From: Chloroflexota bacterium
GTDB lineage: Bacteria; Chloroflexota; Dehalococcoidia; Lucifugimonadales; UBA3495
Reading direction: 5' to 3'
Assembly (NCBI GenBank): GCA_009840165.1
Contig: VXOG01000098.1
Span: forward strand, 1-64,000
DNA: 64,000 bases
Position numbers and translations under genes: made by a program. Positions 42,328 through 52,167 of the stretch are shown here, piece after piece (within the stretch, counting starts at the first letter, position 1; each line of letters starts with the position of its first letter). The notes under the pieces were generated by a model, which saw nothing but the letters and a program-made list of their open reading frames with translations, did no database searches and was not told the DNA's origin.

Positions 42328-44139
42328 ATGACGACTACCCAACAACGCACCGCAGGCGCCAGGCGGCCCAGGCGCGGTGAACCCCGCCGCAATACCCCGC
42401 GAGCATTGGTGCTGCCCGAGTCTCTGGCCGTGAAAGAGCTGGCAGACCTGCTGGATCAATCGCCGATAGACGTGATCAAACAGCTGATGCGGCACGGCAT
42501 CATGGTGTCGGTGAATCAGGTAATCGACCATCAGGTGGCCACCATTGCCGCCGCCGCCTACGGCGTGCGGACCCGCCTGGCGGAGCTTGCCGAAGATACC
42601 TCAGCGATAAACGCCAGCGGCGCGGAAGACAACGAAGCCCTTTTGGAAGCCCGTCCACCGGTGATTACCATACTCGGACACGTTGACCACGGCAAAACCA
42701 GCCTGCTGGACTACATTCGGTCAACGGCGGTGGTGGAGAAGGAAGCCGGCGGAATCACTCAGCACATTGGCGCGTATCAGGTTTCCCGGGAAGGCCAACC
42801 CATCACCTTCCTGGACACTCCCGGCCACGCTGCCTTCACGGCGATCCGATCCCGCGGCGCCCGTGTGACCGACATTGCGGTGCTAGTCGTCGCCGCAGAC
42901 GACGGGATTATGCCCCAGACCGACGAGGCCATCGACCACGCTCGCGCAGCCGAGGTGCCGATAGTCGTGGCAATCAATAAGATGGACCTGCCCAGCGCCC
43001 AGCCCGATGTCGTCAAGCGCCAGCTGAGCGAGCGCAACCTGCTGGTGGAAGAATGGGGCGGCGACATAATCGCCGTTCCCGTCTCCGCACAGACCGGCGA
43101 CGGCGTAGATGACTTGATCGAGAACCTGTTGGTGCTCTCGGAGATCCTGGAACTCAAGGCCAACCCGGAGCGGGCGGCGGCCGGCGTGATTATCGAAGCC
43201 ACTCTGGACCGTCGCCGGGGCCCATCCGCCACCGTGCTCGTCCAGGCTGGAACCCTGCGGGTGGGTGACCAGATTGTCGCCGGCGGCGCGTGGGGCAGAG
43301 TCCGCGCCATCACCAACGAACGCGGCGAGGCCATGGACGAGATCGCTCCCGGCTCTCCCGGCGTGGTCACCGGCCTCAACGCTACACCGGAAGCTGGCGA
43401 TATTTTGCGGGTAGTATCCAACGAGCGAACGGCCCGTCAGACCGCGACCCGGCACGGCCAGCGCGCCAGCACGGGCAACCTGGACACCGTTTTGACCCTG
43501 GACAACATCGTGAAGCAGATCGATGCCGGGGATGTCAAGGAACTGGTCCTGGTGCTTAAGGCCGATGTTCAGGGCAGCGTTGAAGCGGCGGTGCAGTCAA
43601 TTGAGAAACTGTCCGATGGCGACGTAAAAGCTCGCGTCATTCACTCCGGTTCCGGCTCGGTCAGCGATTCTGACGTACAGTTGGCCGCGGCTTCCGGGGG
43701 CATCATCCTTGCCTTCAACGTCGGCTTTGAAATCGGAGCGGAGCGCACCGCCGAACGGTTGGGCGTTGAAGTGAGGAATTACCAGATCATCTATCGCCTG
43801 CTGGAAGACGTGGAGCAGGCTCTCCACGGCATGTTGGAACCCGAATACGAGGAAGTGACCGTCGGACGAGCCGAAGTGCGCGAAATCTTCGTGGGTCGTC
43901 GTGGCGTCCAGATCGCCGGTTGCCGTGTGCTGGACGGCCGCATCACGCGCCAGGGTACGGTGAGAGTGATGCGGGATGACGACGTGATCGCCGAAACCGA
44001 GATGTCAAGCCTGCGGCACTTTCGGGATGAGGTCAACCAGGCCACGGCCGGCACGGAGTGCGGTATCGTTCTGGACTCTTTCAACGACTACGAGGAAGGC
44101 GACGTGATCCTGGCCTACCGCATGGAGCGGGTCAACTGA
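42328..44139 (+). CDS. infB: translation initiation factor IF-2
   Basis: 603 residues. Short N-terminus, IF2-N helix-turn segment ([20 protein letters not shown]), G1 motif GHVDHGKT at 117-124, DTPGHAAF, and NKMD. It carries initiator tRNA to the ribosome. GAGGAGGT stands seven bases before the ATG. A short-form IF2 lacking the long N-terminal linker of E. coli. Confidence 0.96.
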   Translation: MTTTQQRTAGARRPRRGEPRRNTPRALVLPESLAVKELADLLDQSPIDVIKQLMRHGIMVSVNQVIDHQVATIAAAAYGVRTRLAELAEDTSAINASGAEDNEALLEARPPVITILGHVDHGKTSLLDYIRSTAVVEKEAGGITQHIGAYQVSREGQPITFLDTPGHAAFTAIRSRGARVTDIAVLVVAADDGIMPQTDEAIDHARAAEVPIVVAINKMDLPSAQPDVVKRQLSERNLLVEEWGGDIIAVPVSAQTGDGVDDLIENLLVLSEILELKANPERAAAGVIIEATLDRRRGPSATVLVQAGTLRVGDQIVAGGAWGRVRAITNERGEAMDEIAPGSPGVVTGLNATPEAGDILRVVSNERTARQTATRHGQRASTGNLDTVLTLDNIVKQIDAGDVKELVLVLKADVQGSVEAAVQSIEKLSDGDVKARVIHSGSGSVSDSDVQLAAASGGIILAFNVGFEIGAERTAERLGVEVRNYQIIYRLLEDVEQALHGMLEPEYEEVTVGRAEVREIFVGRRGVQIAGCRVLDGRITRQGTVRVMRDDDVIAETEMSSLRHFRDEVNQATAGTECGIVLDSFNDYEEGDVILAYRMERVN

Positions 44140-44155
44140 ACTTTTTGAGGTGAAC

Positions 44156-44539
44156 ATGGCTGACCGCCGCCGCATTGAGCGTGTCAACGGGCTGCTCCGT
44201 CAGGAAATTTCCAACCTCATCGCTTCTCAGGTCAACGACCCGCGGCTCAACGGGCTCATCACCATTACCCAGGTCAGGACCACGTCCGACCTGCGTAACG
44301 CCCGCGTGTACGTCAGCGTGATGGGACACGACTCGGCGCGACAGGAAGCGTTGGCTGGAATCCAGTCGTCCGCGTCATATTTGAGGCGCGAGCTGCGCCA
44401 CCGGGTATCGCTCCGCTACATACCCTTCCTGCAGTTTGTGCTGGACGACGCCATGGTCGAGGCTGACCGCCTGATGCGAATCATCGACGACCTGCCCGTA
44501 TCTGAAGCAAGCGGTGATGTCGGCTCCCCTCGTCTATAG
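44156..44539 (+). CDS. rbfA: ribosome-binding factor A
   Basis: 127 residues. RIERVNGLLRQEISNLIASQVNDPRL opens the KH fold and IPFLQFVLDDAMVEADRL closes it. It helps 16S maturation. 16 bases after infB, with GAGGT upstream of the ATG. Confidence 0.94.
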   Translation: MADRRRIERVNGLLRQEISNLIASQVNDPRLNGLITITQVRTTSDLRNARVYVSVMGHDSARQEALAGIQSSASYLRRELRHRVSLRYIPFLQFVLDDAMVEADRLMRIIDDLPVSEASGDVGSPRL

Positions 44540-44553
44540 CCCGGGAGTGAGTC

Positions 44554-45543
44554 ATGGCAACCGTTCGAAAGAATGAGCCGTCGGCTCACGGGCTTCTCAA
44601 CCTGTACAAACCGGCCGGCATCACTTCCATGGATGCCCTGCGCCGAGTGAAGCGCGTTGCGGGTCAACGCAAGAAGGTAGGGCACGCCGGAACCCTTGAT
44701 CCGTTGGCCGAGGGTGTACTGCCCATCTGCTTCGGCCAAGCCACCCGCCTGATGGAGCAGGTGGTATCCGGCCGCAAGCGCTATCGCATGGCCATGCGCC
44801 TGGGCGCCACCAGCACCACTTACGACGCTGAGGGCGACATAACGGAAAGCGTGGCGCGAGTCAGGTTGAACCGTAGCGAGGTCGCGGCTGCTTTGGTCAA
44901 CTTCGTCGGGCGCATCGAACAAGTGCCGCCCATGTACAGCGCGATCAAAGTGGATGGTCGCCGCCTGTACGAACTGGCCCGAGCGGGCCAGGAAGTCGCG
45001 CGCGCTCCGCGTCCGGTCCAGGTATATGAGATCCACATTGATGAAATCGGCTGTTCCTTTCTGCGCCTCACCGTCGATTGCGGTCGGGGTACGTATCTGC
45101 GCTCCATCGCCCATGATCTGGGCCAAGCCCTGGGGTGTGGAGCGTATGTCACCGAGCTGCGTCGAACCAGGTGTGGCCGGTTCAGGGCGGAGGACGGCGT
45201 GACGCTGGAAGGACTGGAGGATTCCGCTGCCGCAACGGACTGGCGCGTTCACCTTCAGCCGGTGGACTGGGCGCTCCAGGATTGTCCCGCATTGCGTGTG
45301 TCCGCCGACCAGGCGGCTGCTATCATACAGGGACGGGCTATCCAGGCAGATGGCGACACATCGGCTTCCGAAACGCCGGAGACGTGGCGAGCCTACGATC
45401 CTGACGGTGTTTTCCTGGCGTTGTTGGAGTTCCAGGCCGAGCCAGGTTGCTGGCAACCCCGGAGGGTCTTCCAGGGTTCTGGCGTGTCTCCCTACGCACC
45501 GTTGCCGTCGGGCGCGCCGTCCGTCCGGTTGGCAAGATGGTGA
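44554..45543 (+). CDS. truB: tRNA pseudouridine(55) synthase TruB
   Basis: 329 residues. GHAGTLDPLAEG holds the catalytic Asp49; RYRMAMRLGATSTTYDAEGD, PPMYSAIKVDG and CGRGTYLRSIAHDLG are family motifs. It modifies U55 of tRNA. 14 bases after rbfA. Its stop codon overlaps the start of the next gene. Confidence 0.95.
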   Translation: MATVRKNEPSAHGLLNLYKPAGITSMDALRRVKRVAGQRKKVGHAGTLDPLAEGVLPICFGQATRLMEQVVSGRKRYRMAMRLGATSTTYDAEGDITESVARVRLNRSEVAAALVNFVGRIEQVPPMYSAIKVDGRRLYELARAGQEVARAPRPVQVYEIHIDEIGCSFLRLTVDCGRGTYLRSIAHDLGQALGCGAYVTELRRTRCGRFRAEDGVTLEGLEDSAAATDWRVHLQPVDWALQDCPALRVSADQAAAIIQGRAIQADGDTSASETPETWRAYDPDGVFLALLEFQAEPGCWQPRRVFQGSGVSPYAPLPSGAPSVRLARW

Positions 45544-45854
45544 GCGCGATGTTTTCCGACGCGAGGTGCCGGGCATGCGGCAGGGCGCTGGGTGGTTCCC
45601 GCTATACGTTCCGTCCGTCCGGCGGCGCTGAAGCGATCATAAAATGCCTGAAATGTGCCTTGCGCCACTGGCCCATGCTCCGACGGTCCCTGATTGCGAG
45701 TCTGGTGGTTGGTACGGCGCTAACCGCGTTGAATCAGGGCGATGCCATCCTGTCCGGCCAGATTGCAGGCGCGTTGGCGTGGAAGATTCCGTTGACCTAT
45801 TGCGTACCCTTTCTGGTCGCAACCTACGGCGCGCTATCCAACAGCCGCAGCTAG
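45537..45854 (+). CDS. NrtS-like small membrane protein with zinc ribbon
   Basis: 105 residues. ATG overlaps the truB stop (ATGGTGA), so it is translationally coupled. Two C-x-x-C pairs (CRACG; CLKC) form an N-terminal zinc ribbon, then LRRSLIASLVVGTALTALNQ and IPLTYCVPFLVATYGALS, the conserved NrtS (nitrate/nitrite-transport-related) wording with two membrane segments. Most NrtS proteins lack the ribbon. Transport role inferred from family. Confidence 0.75.
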   Translation: MVSAMFSDARCRACGRALGGSRYTFRPSGGAEAIIKCLKCALRHWPMLRRSLIASLVVGTALTALNQGDAILSGQIAGALAWKIPLTYCVPFLVATYGALSNSRS

Positions 45855-45889
45855 GCTGTGTCGAAATGTCTCGTCATTCCCGCATGCCC

Positions 45890-45986
45890 CGTCATTCCCG
45901 CGAAAGCGGGAATCCAGGCGTCATTGTGACTAAGTACGTGCCTGCCGCATGACGATTCTGAATTCCGCGCCGGCGCTGGAATGACG
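45890..45986. repeat. composite inverted repeat of two family C units
   Basis: CGTCATTCCCGCG...ATCCAG (45890-45917) and a diverged reverse unit ending GGAATGACG (to 45986), between the translation operon and lexA. Confidence 0.7.
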
Positions 45987-46009
45987 GAAGACTTATCTGA
46001 AAACACGCC

Positions 46010-46663
46010 CTAGAACTGGCGCAGAACTTCCACTACTCGGCCGCGCACTTCCACGTTGTCAGCGTCGGCGTAGATGGGATCCATGGTGCTGTTGGCCGGT
46101 TGCAGGCGAACGCGGCTACCCTCACGGTAGAACTTTTTGAGCGTCGCTTCCTCTTCTTCTTTGAGCCACGCCACGACCATCTCGCCGTTCTGGGCCGTGT
46201 TCGTCGGGGTGATCACCACCACGTCGCCGTCATCGATCAGAGCGTCGATCATCGAGGTTCCCTTCACGGACAGGGCGAACAGGGTGCCGTGCTTTTTCTT
46301 CAGCTCGGGCCGCACTTCCACGATGTCGAATTCGGCGGCAGCGGCGGCCCCTTCGCTTGAAAACGCAGGTATCGGTTCACCAGCGGCGATGCTGCCCACA
46401 ATCTGGACCCGGGTCGAGCCGGTGTTCACCGGCAGTCCGGTTTCGTCCAGCAGCTCGATGCCGCGGGCGATTTCTGACCGCCGCTTCAAATAGCCGTATC
46501 GCTCCAGCAGGCGCAGGTTATAGTCCACCACCGAGGTGCTGCTGATTTCGCAACCCCGCTGGATGTCGCGTACAGTCGGTGGCATACCGTTTTCTTCTAG
46601 GAATTGTTCTATGTATTGCAAGATGCGTTGTTGGCGAGGTCGTAGTTCGCGTTTTGTAGTCAT
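46010..46663 (-). CDS. lexA: LexA repressor
   Basis: 217 residues. Winged helix (RQQRILQYIEQFLEENGMPPTVRDI), then Ala94-Gly95 in GSIAAGEPI as the self-cleavage site, Ser137 in VKGTSM and Lys176 in ATLKKF as the catalytic pair. It represses SOS genes and cleaves itself with RecA. Its own operator lies upstream. Confidence 0.96.
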   Translation of the reverse strand: MTTKRELRPRQQRILQYIEQFLEENGMPPTVRDIQRGCEISSTSVVDYNLRLLERYGYLKRRSEIARGIELLDETGLPVNTGSTRVQIVGSIAAGEPIPAFSSEGAAAAAEFDIVEVRPELKKKHGTLFALSVKGTSMIDALIDDGDVVVITPTNTAQNGEMVVAWLKEEEEATLKKFYREGSRVRLQPANSTMDPIYADADNVEVRGRVVEVLRQF

Positions 46664-46712
46664 GGGCGGTCGCCTCCGGGTTCTGGTCTGGAGTTTCGCG
46701 TAGCGGAAACTT

Positions 46713-46755
46713 TGTTCTTTCCGAACATATTACCCGTTTTCCATAAGGGTGTCAA
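46713..46755 (-). promoter_or_regulatory. lexA promoter and operator
   Basis: Minus strand: TTGACA (46755-46750), 17-base spacer, TAATAT (46732-46727). Just downstream lies the perfect inverted repeat TGTTC-N5-GAACA (46713-46727), touching the -10 box: a likely LexA site for autorepression. Confidence 0.8.
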
Positions 46756-46888
46756 CGATCCAATCCCGAACCATCCAATCCCGGATGAGCATACGACTGG
46801 GGTTTTCACATTTTTCAGGGCCGTTATAATCGCTGGAGTGCCAAATGGCCGCTGAGTAAAATGCGTAACGACTTGAGAGGAGTGTTTC

Positions 46889-47359
46889 ATGCCTGAGATA
46901 GAAAACAAACTGAAAGAGATGGGCCTTGAGTTGCCACCGCCCCGGCCCCCGGGAGCCGGCAACATCATTCCCTTCGTGCGGACGGGTAACCTGGTATTCC
47001 TGTCGGGAACCGGGCCGGGTCTGCCTGGTGGCGGGCTGCTGCACACCGGCAAGCTGGGCTCCGACCTGACCGTCGAGCAGGGCTACGACTGCGCGCGCCA
47101 GACCATGCTGAACCTGCTCACCAACCTGAAGGGGGCCATCGGCGACCTGGACAAGGTGAGCCACATCGTGAAGCTGCTCTGCATGGTCAACTCAGCCCCC
47201 GACTTCGCCGGCCCGCCCCTGGTGGCCAACGGCGCGTCCGACCTGCTCATCGAGCTCTACGGCGACCGGGGACGCCACGCCCGCTCCGCCGTCGGCATGG
47301 CCACACTGCCCGGCGGCATGCCCATCGAGATCGAGATGATCGTGGAGGTCGAGGACTAA
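46889..47359 (+). CDS. RidA/YjgF family protein
   Basis: 156 residues. NLVFLSGTGPGLPGG, GYDCARQTMLNLLTNLKGAIGDLDKV and the C-terminal IEIEMIVEV are the family marks. The deaminating Arg of canonical RidA is not clearly present (GRHARSAVGMA has Arg in the right region). It may remove reactive enamines or serve another hydrolysis. GAGGAGTG precedes the ATG and TATAAT stands at 46825. Confidence 0.88.
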   Translation: MPEIENKLKEMGLELPPPRPPGAGNIIPFVRTGNLVFLSGTGPGLPGGGLLHTGKLGSDLTVEQGYDCARQTMLNLLTNLKGAIGDLDKVSHIVKLLCMVNSAPDFAGPPLVANGASDLLIELYGDRGRHARSAVGMATLPGGMPIEIEMIVEVED

Positions 47360-47375
47360 CACGGCGGTGATGGTT

Positions 47376-47403
47376 GTAGCGGCGAATAATCATTCGCCCC
47401 TAC
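47376..47403. repeat. dispersed palindrome, family A
   Basis: 28 bases with one mismatch in the left arm (GTAGCGGCGAATAATC). Confidence 0.85.
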
Positions 47404-47431
47404 GCCGCCAACGTAAACCGATCTGACCTAT

Positions 47432-47460
47432 GTAGGGGCAGGTTTGAAACCTGCCCCGTC
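47432..47460. repeat. dispersed palindrome, family B
   Basis: GTAGGGGCAGGTTTGAAACCTGCCCC arm-and-arm palindrome, with a diverged GTC end. Confidence 0.8.
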
Positions 47461-47470
47461 TAACCTACGT

Positions 47471-47499
47471 TTGTCCTGAACCCGTTGAAGGACGAGCCA
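47471..47499. repeat. dispersed repeat, family D variant
   Basis: TTTGTCCTGAACCCGTTGAAGGACGAGCC, a worn copy of the family D unit. Families A, B and D are stacked within 125 bases here. Confidence 0.5.
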
Positions 47500-47507
47500 C
47501 GCCCACA

Positions 47508-48743
47508 TCACCGTGAACGGTCGGCGTACTCGGTCTTGGCCGTTTCCACCAGCGTCGCGTCCCGCAGCAGGTCGGCGGCGGTGAGACTCAAAGCCTTGGC
47601 CACCTGCAACGCGCTGGACAGGGCGAAATCGGTAATCGCCGTCTCGCACATGTCACGCGTGTGCGATGCCACCGGCGTCTCGCTGACGGCGTACCGCAAC
47701 TCGTAGGCCGGCATCACTTGGCTAACGTTCCCGAAGTCGGTGGACGCTCCGCTGCCCGGGCGGCCGGGAATCGGATCATCCAGCCGGACGCCCAGGGCTT
47801 GCAGGTTGGCCCCCACGGCCTGCGCCAGAGTCAGGTTGGGCTGGACGTTCTCATAGAAGGGGTAGAACTCCTCGATCTCCAGGGTTGCGCCCGTCATGGC
47901 TGCCGCTCCCTCAGCCACCTGCCGCACCTTGCCCACCACCTCGTCGCTCAGGTACTGGCCGCTTCTTGAGCGCAGCATGAAGTTTGCCGCGGCAAACTCC
48001 GGCACCACGTTGGGCGCCGTGCCGCCGTCGGTGATTACCCCGTGAATGCGCACGTCGTCCCGCAGGTGCTGGCGCAGCGCGTCGATTCCCGTGAACAAGT
48101 GGATCACGGCATTCAGCGCGTTGATGCCGGCCTCGGGCGCAGCGGCGGCGTGGGCGGCCCGCCCGTGGTACATGTAGCGGTAGCCCACCATTGCCAGGCT
48201 CCAGCTCTCGCCTCGGGGGGATACGGCGGGCACGATGGTACGATTGGAAAAGGGATGAGACGACAGGGTGGCGTCCACGTTGTCGAACACCCCCGCTTCC
48301 AGCAAGCGGATCTTGCCGCCGCCTCCCTCTTCCGCCGGCGTCCCGATGATCTCCACGCGCCCCGGCAGGTTCGCAGCGTTTGCCTGCAACCCTAGTGCCG
48401 CGCCCATGGCGGCCATGGCAATCAGGTTGTGACCACAACCGTGTCCGATTTCGGGTAGCGCGTCGTACTCCGCCAGCACGGCAATGGTCGGCCCGTTTCC
48501 CGCGCCCCCCGGAATGGTGGCCCGAAACGCCGTTTCTACCCCGCCGATGCCCCGCTCCACGCGAAAATCGCGCCGTTCCAGGAAACCGGCCAGCGCATTT
48601 GAGGAATAATATTCCTCGTAATTCAGCTCCGGATGGGCATGCACGTCTTTTGAGAGGTCGAAGAGGTCCGTTTTCGACGTCTCGATGGCCGAGTTGGAGT
48701 TGCTCGCCAATTCGTCCTTAGACCCGGTATGCAGGCTGGTCAT
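47508..48743 (-). CDS. M20 family metallopeptidase/amidohydrolase (AbgB-like)
   Basis: 411 residues. VLAEYDALPEIGHGCGHN holds the zinc ligands of this M20 branch, EIIGTPAEEGGGGKIRLLEAG the catalytic Glu, and GRAAHAAAAPEAGINAL the dimerisation region. Close to p-aminobenzoyl-glutamate or amino-acid-amide hydrolases. ATG preceded by AGGAGG. Divergent from typA. Confidence 0.9.
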   Translation of the reverse strand: MTSLHTGSKDELASNSNSAIETSKTDLFDLSKDVHAHPELNYEEYYSSNALAGFLERRDFRVERGIGGVETAFRATIPGGAGNGPTIAVLAEYDALPEIGHGCGHNLIAMAAMGAALGLQANAANLPGRVEIIGTPAEEGGGGKIRLLEAGVFDNVDATLSSHPFSNRTIVPAVSPRGESWSLAMVGYRYMYHGRAAHAAAAPEAGINALNAVIHLFTGIDALRQHLRDDVRIHGVITDGGTAPNVVPEFAAANFMLRSRSGQYLSDEVVGKVRQVAEGAAAMTGATLEIEEFYPFYENVQPNLTLAQAVGANLQALGVRLDDPIPGRPGSGASTDFGNVSQVMPAYELRYAVSETPVASHTRDMCETAITDFALSSALQVAKALSLTAADLLRDATLVETAKTEYADRSR

Positions 48744-48861
48744 GATGCGCGTCCTCCTGTTGTACGGAAGCCTGGGAAAGATCGCATTGTAATCCCTGAG
48801 CGGCGGCCCGTGTAGTCGGCGCGGTTGGTGGTATCCTTGATGGCGCATGAGGTGAATCCTT

Positions 48862-50700
48862 TTGGAAGATTACTGTAACAACGACATTCGCAATCTGGCC
48901 ATCATCGCCCACGTTGACCACGGCAAGACCACCCTGGTTGACGCGCTGCTGAAGCAGGGCCGGGTTTTTCGTGACCACCAGCAGGTGGGCGAGCTGATCA
49001 TGGACACCAACCCCCTGGAGCGCGAACGCGGCATCACCATCCTGGCCAAGAACGCATCCGTCTCCTATCGCGGCGTCAAGATCAACATCATCGACACGCC
49101 GGGCCATGCCGATTTCAGCGGCGAGGTGGAGCGCGTGATGAACATGGCCGACGGCTGCCTTCTGCTGGTGGACGCCGTGGACGGCCCCATGCCGCAAACC
49201 ACCTACGTGCTGCGCCAGGCCCTCGAACAACACGTCAGGCCGATGGTAGTCATCAACAAGATCGACCGCCCGGAGGCGCGGGTGGCAGAGGTGGAGGGGC
49301 TGGTGCAGGATCTGTTCCTCGAACTCGCCACCGACGCCGACCAGCTGGATTTCCCCGTGCTGTACGCATCGGCGAAACAGGGCTGCGCCACCTCCGATCC
49401 TGCGCGTTCGGGAACCGATATGCAGCCCCTCTTCGACGCCATCCTGGAGTCGGTGCCGCCGCCCACAGGCGACCCCGACGGGCCGGTGCAGATGCTGGTG
49501 GCTGCGCTGGACTACGACAACTACCTGGGGCAAGTCGCCATCGGGCGCATTACCAACGGGACGCTGCGGCTGCGGGATCAGGTAGCGTTGCTGAACCGCC
49601 ACGGCGATGCCACCACCCACAGCCTGGAGCGCATCTTCGCTTTCCACGGCATGGAGCGGGTGGAGGTTGCGGAAGCCTATGCCGGCGACATTGTAGCCGT
49701 CACCGGTCCCGAGGGAGTATCCATCGGCGATACCATCGCCAGCGGCGAGGAACCGCAGGCCCTGCCCACCATCGACATCCAGGAACCCACCGTCCGCATG
49801 ACCTTCGGCGTCAGCACCTCGCCCTTCGTGGGACGAGAGGGCGGACGCTGCACCTCCCGCAACCTCTACGACCGCCTGATGCGCGAACTCCGCACCAACG
49901 TCAGCCTGCGTGTCGAGACGACCCCAAGCCCCGACGTGTTCGTGGTTGCGGGCAGGGGCGAGCTGCACCTGTCCATCCTGGTGGAGACCATGCGCCGCGA
50001 GGGTTATGAGTTCCAGGTTTCCCGGCCGGTTCCCGTCACCAGGAAGGTTGACGGCAAAGTGCATGAACCCTACGAAATCCTGCACATCAGCACCCGCGAG
50101 GATTATGTGGGTGCGCTGACCGAGTACCTGGCCGGTCACCTGGCGCAGATGCGCGACATGCGTTACGGCGAAGACGGCTACGTACACCTGGAGTACCGCA
50201 TTCCCACCCGAGGCCTCATTGGCTTCAACTCCTTCTACCTGCGCACCACCCGCGGCGACGGCGTGCATACCAGCAACTTCGAGTCCTACGCCCCCATGGA
50301 GGACGAGATCAAAACCCAGCGCGGCGGTGCGCTGGTGGCGTCGGAAGGCGGCCCCGCCGTAACCTACGGCCTGCTCAACGCCCAACGTCGCGGCGATACG
50401 TTCATCGATCCGGGAACCCAGGTGTACGAGGGCATGGTCGTGGGTTGCCGCCGCCAGGAAGGCGACATCGAGATCAACGTCTGCAAGGAGAAAAAGCTCA
50501 CCAACATGCGCTCCTCAACTGCGGACGTGGCCGAACGCCTCAACGCCACCATCCGCATGAGCCTGGAGGAAGCCCTGGAGTTCATCTCCGACGACGAATT
50601 GGTCGAGGTAACTCCCCAAACCTTCCGCCTCCGCAAGATGGAACTCTCCGCCCACGACCGCAAGCGCAACCGCCGCAACGGAGCCCGCAGCCGCGACTAA
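48862..50700 (+). CDS. typA: translational GTPase TypA/BipA
   Basis: 612 residues. G1 AHVDHGKT at 16-23, [11 protein letters not shown] (switch), DTPGHADF and NKID, then domains II, III and V ([21 protein letters not shown] is the TypA-specific C-terminal segment). It acts at low temperature and stress in ribosome assembly. TTG start follows GAGGTGA. Confidence 0.95.
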   Translation: MEDYCNNDIRNLAIIAHVDHGKTTLVDALLKQGRVFRDHQQVGELIMDTNPLERERGITILAKNASVSYRGVKINIIDTPGHADFSGEVERVMNMADGCLLLVDAVDGPMPQTTYVLRQALEQHVRPMVVINKIDRPEARVAEVEGLVQDLFLELATDADQLDFPVLYASAKQGCATSDPARSGTDMQPLFDAILESVPPPTGDPDGPVQMLVAALDYDNYLGQVAIGRITNGTLRLRDQVALLNRHGDATTHSLERIFAFHGMERVEVAEAYAGDIVAVTGPEGVSIGDTIASGEEPQALPTIDIQEPTVRMTFGVSTSPFVGREGGRCTSRNLYDRLMRELRTNVSLRVETTPSPDVFVVAGRGELHLSILVETMRREGYEFQVSRPVPVTRKVDGKVHEPYEILHISTREDYVGALTEYLAGHLAQMRDMRYGEDGYVHLEYRIPTRGLIGFNSFYLRTTRGDGVHTSNFESYAPMEDEIKTQRGGALVASEGGPAVTYGLLNAQRRGDTFIDPGTQVYEGMVVGCRRQEGDIEINVCKEKKLTNMRSSTADVAERLNATIRMSLEEALEFISDDELVEVTPQTFRLRKMELSAHDRKRNRRNGARSRD

Positions 50701-50718
50701 GGGCTGTTAACATTTCCT

Positions 50719-50813
50719 ATCATTCCCGCTTTCGCTGGAATCCAGAGAGTACAAATACGGCCAACGTTCCTGTCGCAGAGGTTTTCTGGGTTCCTGCGAA
50801 AGCAGGAACGACG
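50719..50813. repeat. composite inverted repeat of two family C units
   Basis: CATTCCCGCTTTCGCTGGAATCCAG-type unit (50719-50747) and CTGGGTTCCTGCG...GAACGACG (50786-50813), in opposite orientation. TATAAT at 50831 follows. Confidence 0.8.
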
Positions 50814-50864
50814 ATGTAATTTCCGAATAGTATAATGCGCCCTACTGCCGCAGGGGGAAACGCC

Positions 50865-51644
50865 ATGACCGCCGTCGATTACTCCGTTCTGGACAACCCC
50901 GAGGCATCGGGCCATACGTTTCATCCCCTGCGCGGCTGGAGCGAAACCCCCGATGGCGCGGTGGACTATGGGATCACCGTGACCGACGGTACGGTCCTGT
51001 CCAGCCGCTTCTTCGCGGTGGGGCGCGAGAACCCCACCGTGCTGTTTTTCTACGGCGGCGGCGAGAACGTCGCCCGTTACGACGAGATCGCGCCCCACTA
51101 CAACGGAATCGGCGCAAACTTTTTCGTCGCCGACTACCGGGGGCACGGCGCGTCCAGCGGCACACCCGGCTTCAACGCCATGCTGTCCGATGCCCACGAC
51201 GTGCTCGGCTGGTTGATTGAGACCATGAGCGCGCTGCGGTTCACCGGCCCGCTGTACGTCATGGGCCGCTCCATGGGCCGCCACGCGGCCGGCGAGCTGG
51301 CCGTCAACGCCGCCGACCGGATCAACGGCGTCATCATCGAGAGTGGCCGCGCCAACCTGGGACGGTACGCCCAAGGGCTAGACCCCGACGTGGCGCAGGC
51401 GCTGGAGGACGACTACCAGGCCAGGTTTTATTCCATCAACATTCCCGTCTTGGTGATGCACGGCCAGTGGGACGAGTCCGCCCCGCTGGCCGAAGCAGTC
51501 GATATGTTCAACAAGCTGCAAACCGCCAACAAGCACCTGGAAATCATCCCCGGCGCCGGCCACAACGACCTGATGTACGTGGAAATGCGGCAGTACTTCC
51601 GAGCCGTCAGGGGTTTCATGGCCCGCTACGCCGAGAAGAATTAG
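50865..51644 (+). CDS. alpha/beta hydrolase
   Basis: 259 residues. GRSMG gives nucleophile Ser136; WDESAP and GAGHNDL give the acid and His. FFYGGGENVARYDE is the oxyanion-turn region. Serine hydrolase of unknown substrate; the alternative neighbours do not help. ATG preceded by AGGGGGAA; a TATAAT box lies at 50831-50836. Confidence 0.85.
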   Translation: MTAVDYSVLDNPEASGHTFHPLRGWSETPDGAVDYGITVTDGTVLSSRFFAVGRENPTVLFFYGGGENVARYDEIAPHYNGIGANFFVADYRGHGASSGTPGFNAMLSDAHDVLGWLIETMSALRFTGPLYVMGRSMGRHAAGELAVNAADRINGVIIESGRANLGRYAQGLDPDVAQALEDDYQARFYSINIPVLVMHGQWDESAPLAEAVDMFNKLQTANKHLEIIPGAGHNDLMYVEMRQYFRAVRGFMARYAEKN

Positions 51645-51681
51645 ACGCAGGATTTGACTTATTGACGTGCAGGAGACAGGC

Positions 51682-52080
51682 ATGGGCATTTTTTACTCGA
51701 AAGTAAGCGTCGCTAACCTGGCCGGGGACGACGCTTACGAAACCGAAGCATTGGTTGACACCGGAGCCACCGATTCGGCGTTTCCCGCCGCGTTGCTGGA
51801 GGGTTTGGGTATCCGGCCCGAACAGCCAGCCATTTATGTTACGGCTGATGGCTCCGAAGTGGAGTGTGGGTGGGGATACGCCCGCTTCACTATCGCTCTA
51901 GACGACGATCGAAGCGTGAGCGGCGTCGCCCCGGTAGCTTTCTGGCCAGACGAGAGCGGACAATGCATCGGGGCGACCACGCTCCAATACCTGAGACTCG
52001 TGGTGGATATGCCCGATGAAAGGTTAGTTCATGTCCAAACTGGCCGGCGCGGCTGGGCCGGCAGATTGGAACGAGGTTGA
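51682..52080 (+). CDS. retropepsin-like aspartic protease domain protein
   Basis: 132 residues. EALVDTGATDSAFPAALL gives the D-T-G active-site turn (Asp26) of a single-domain retropepsin-like fold, and CIGATTLQYLRLVVDMPDERLV the later conserved strand. Bacterial relatives are homodimeric proteases of unknown substrate. GAGACAGG upstream of the ATG. Ends 88 bases before the Rieske gene. Confidence 0.75.
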   Translation: MGIFYSKVSVANLAGDDAYETEALVDTGATDSAFPAALLEGLGIRPEQPAIYVTADGSEVECGWGYARFTIALDDDRSVSGVAPVAFWPDESGQCIGATTLQYLRLVVDMPDERLVHVQTGRRGWAGRLERG

Positions 52081-52167
52081 TCGCACGATATTAAGCGGCT
52101 CCAAAATCCGTGCGCTGACCTTCAAGGCGGCCAACCCATGCAAGCGCAGAACAGGAGGGGAGGCATC

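Noticed and set aside
48718-50385. 555-residue minus-strand frame over typA
   Set aside because: Shadow of typA, which is certain from its GTPase motifs.
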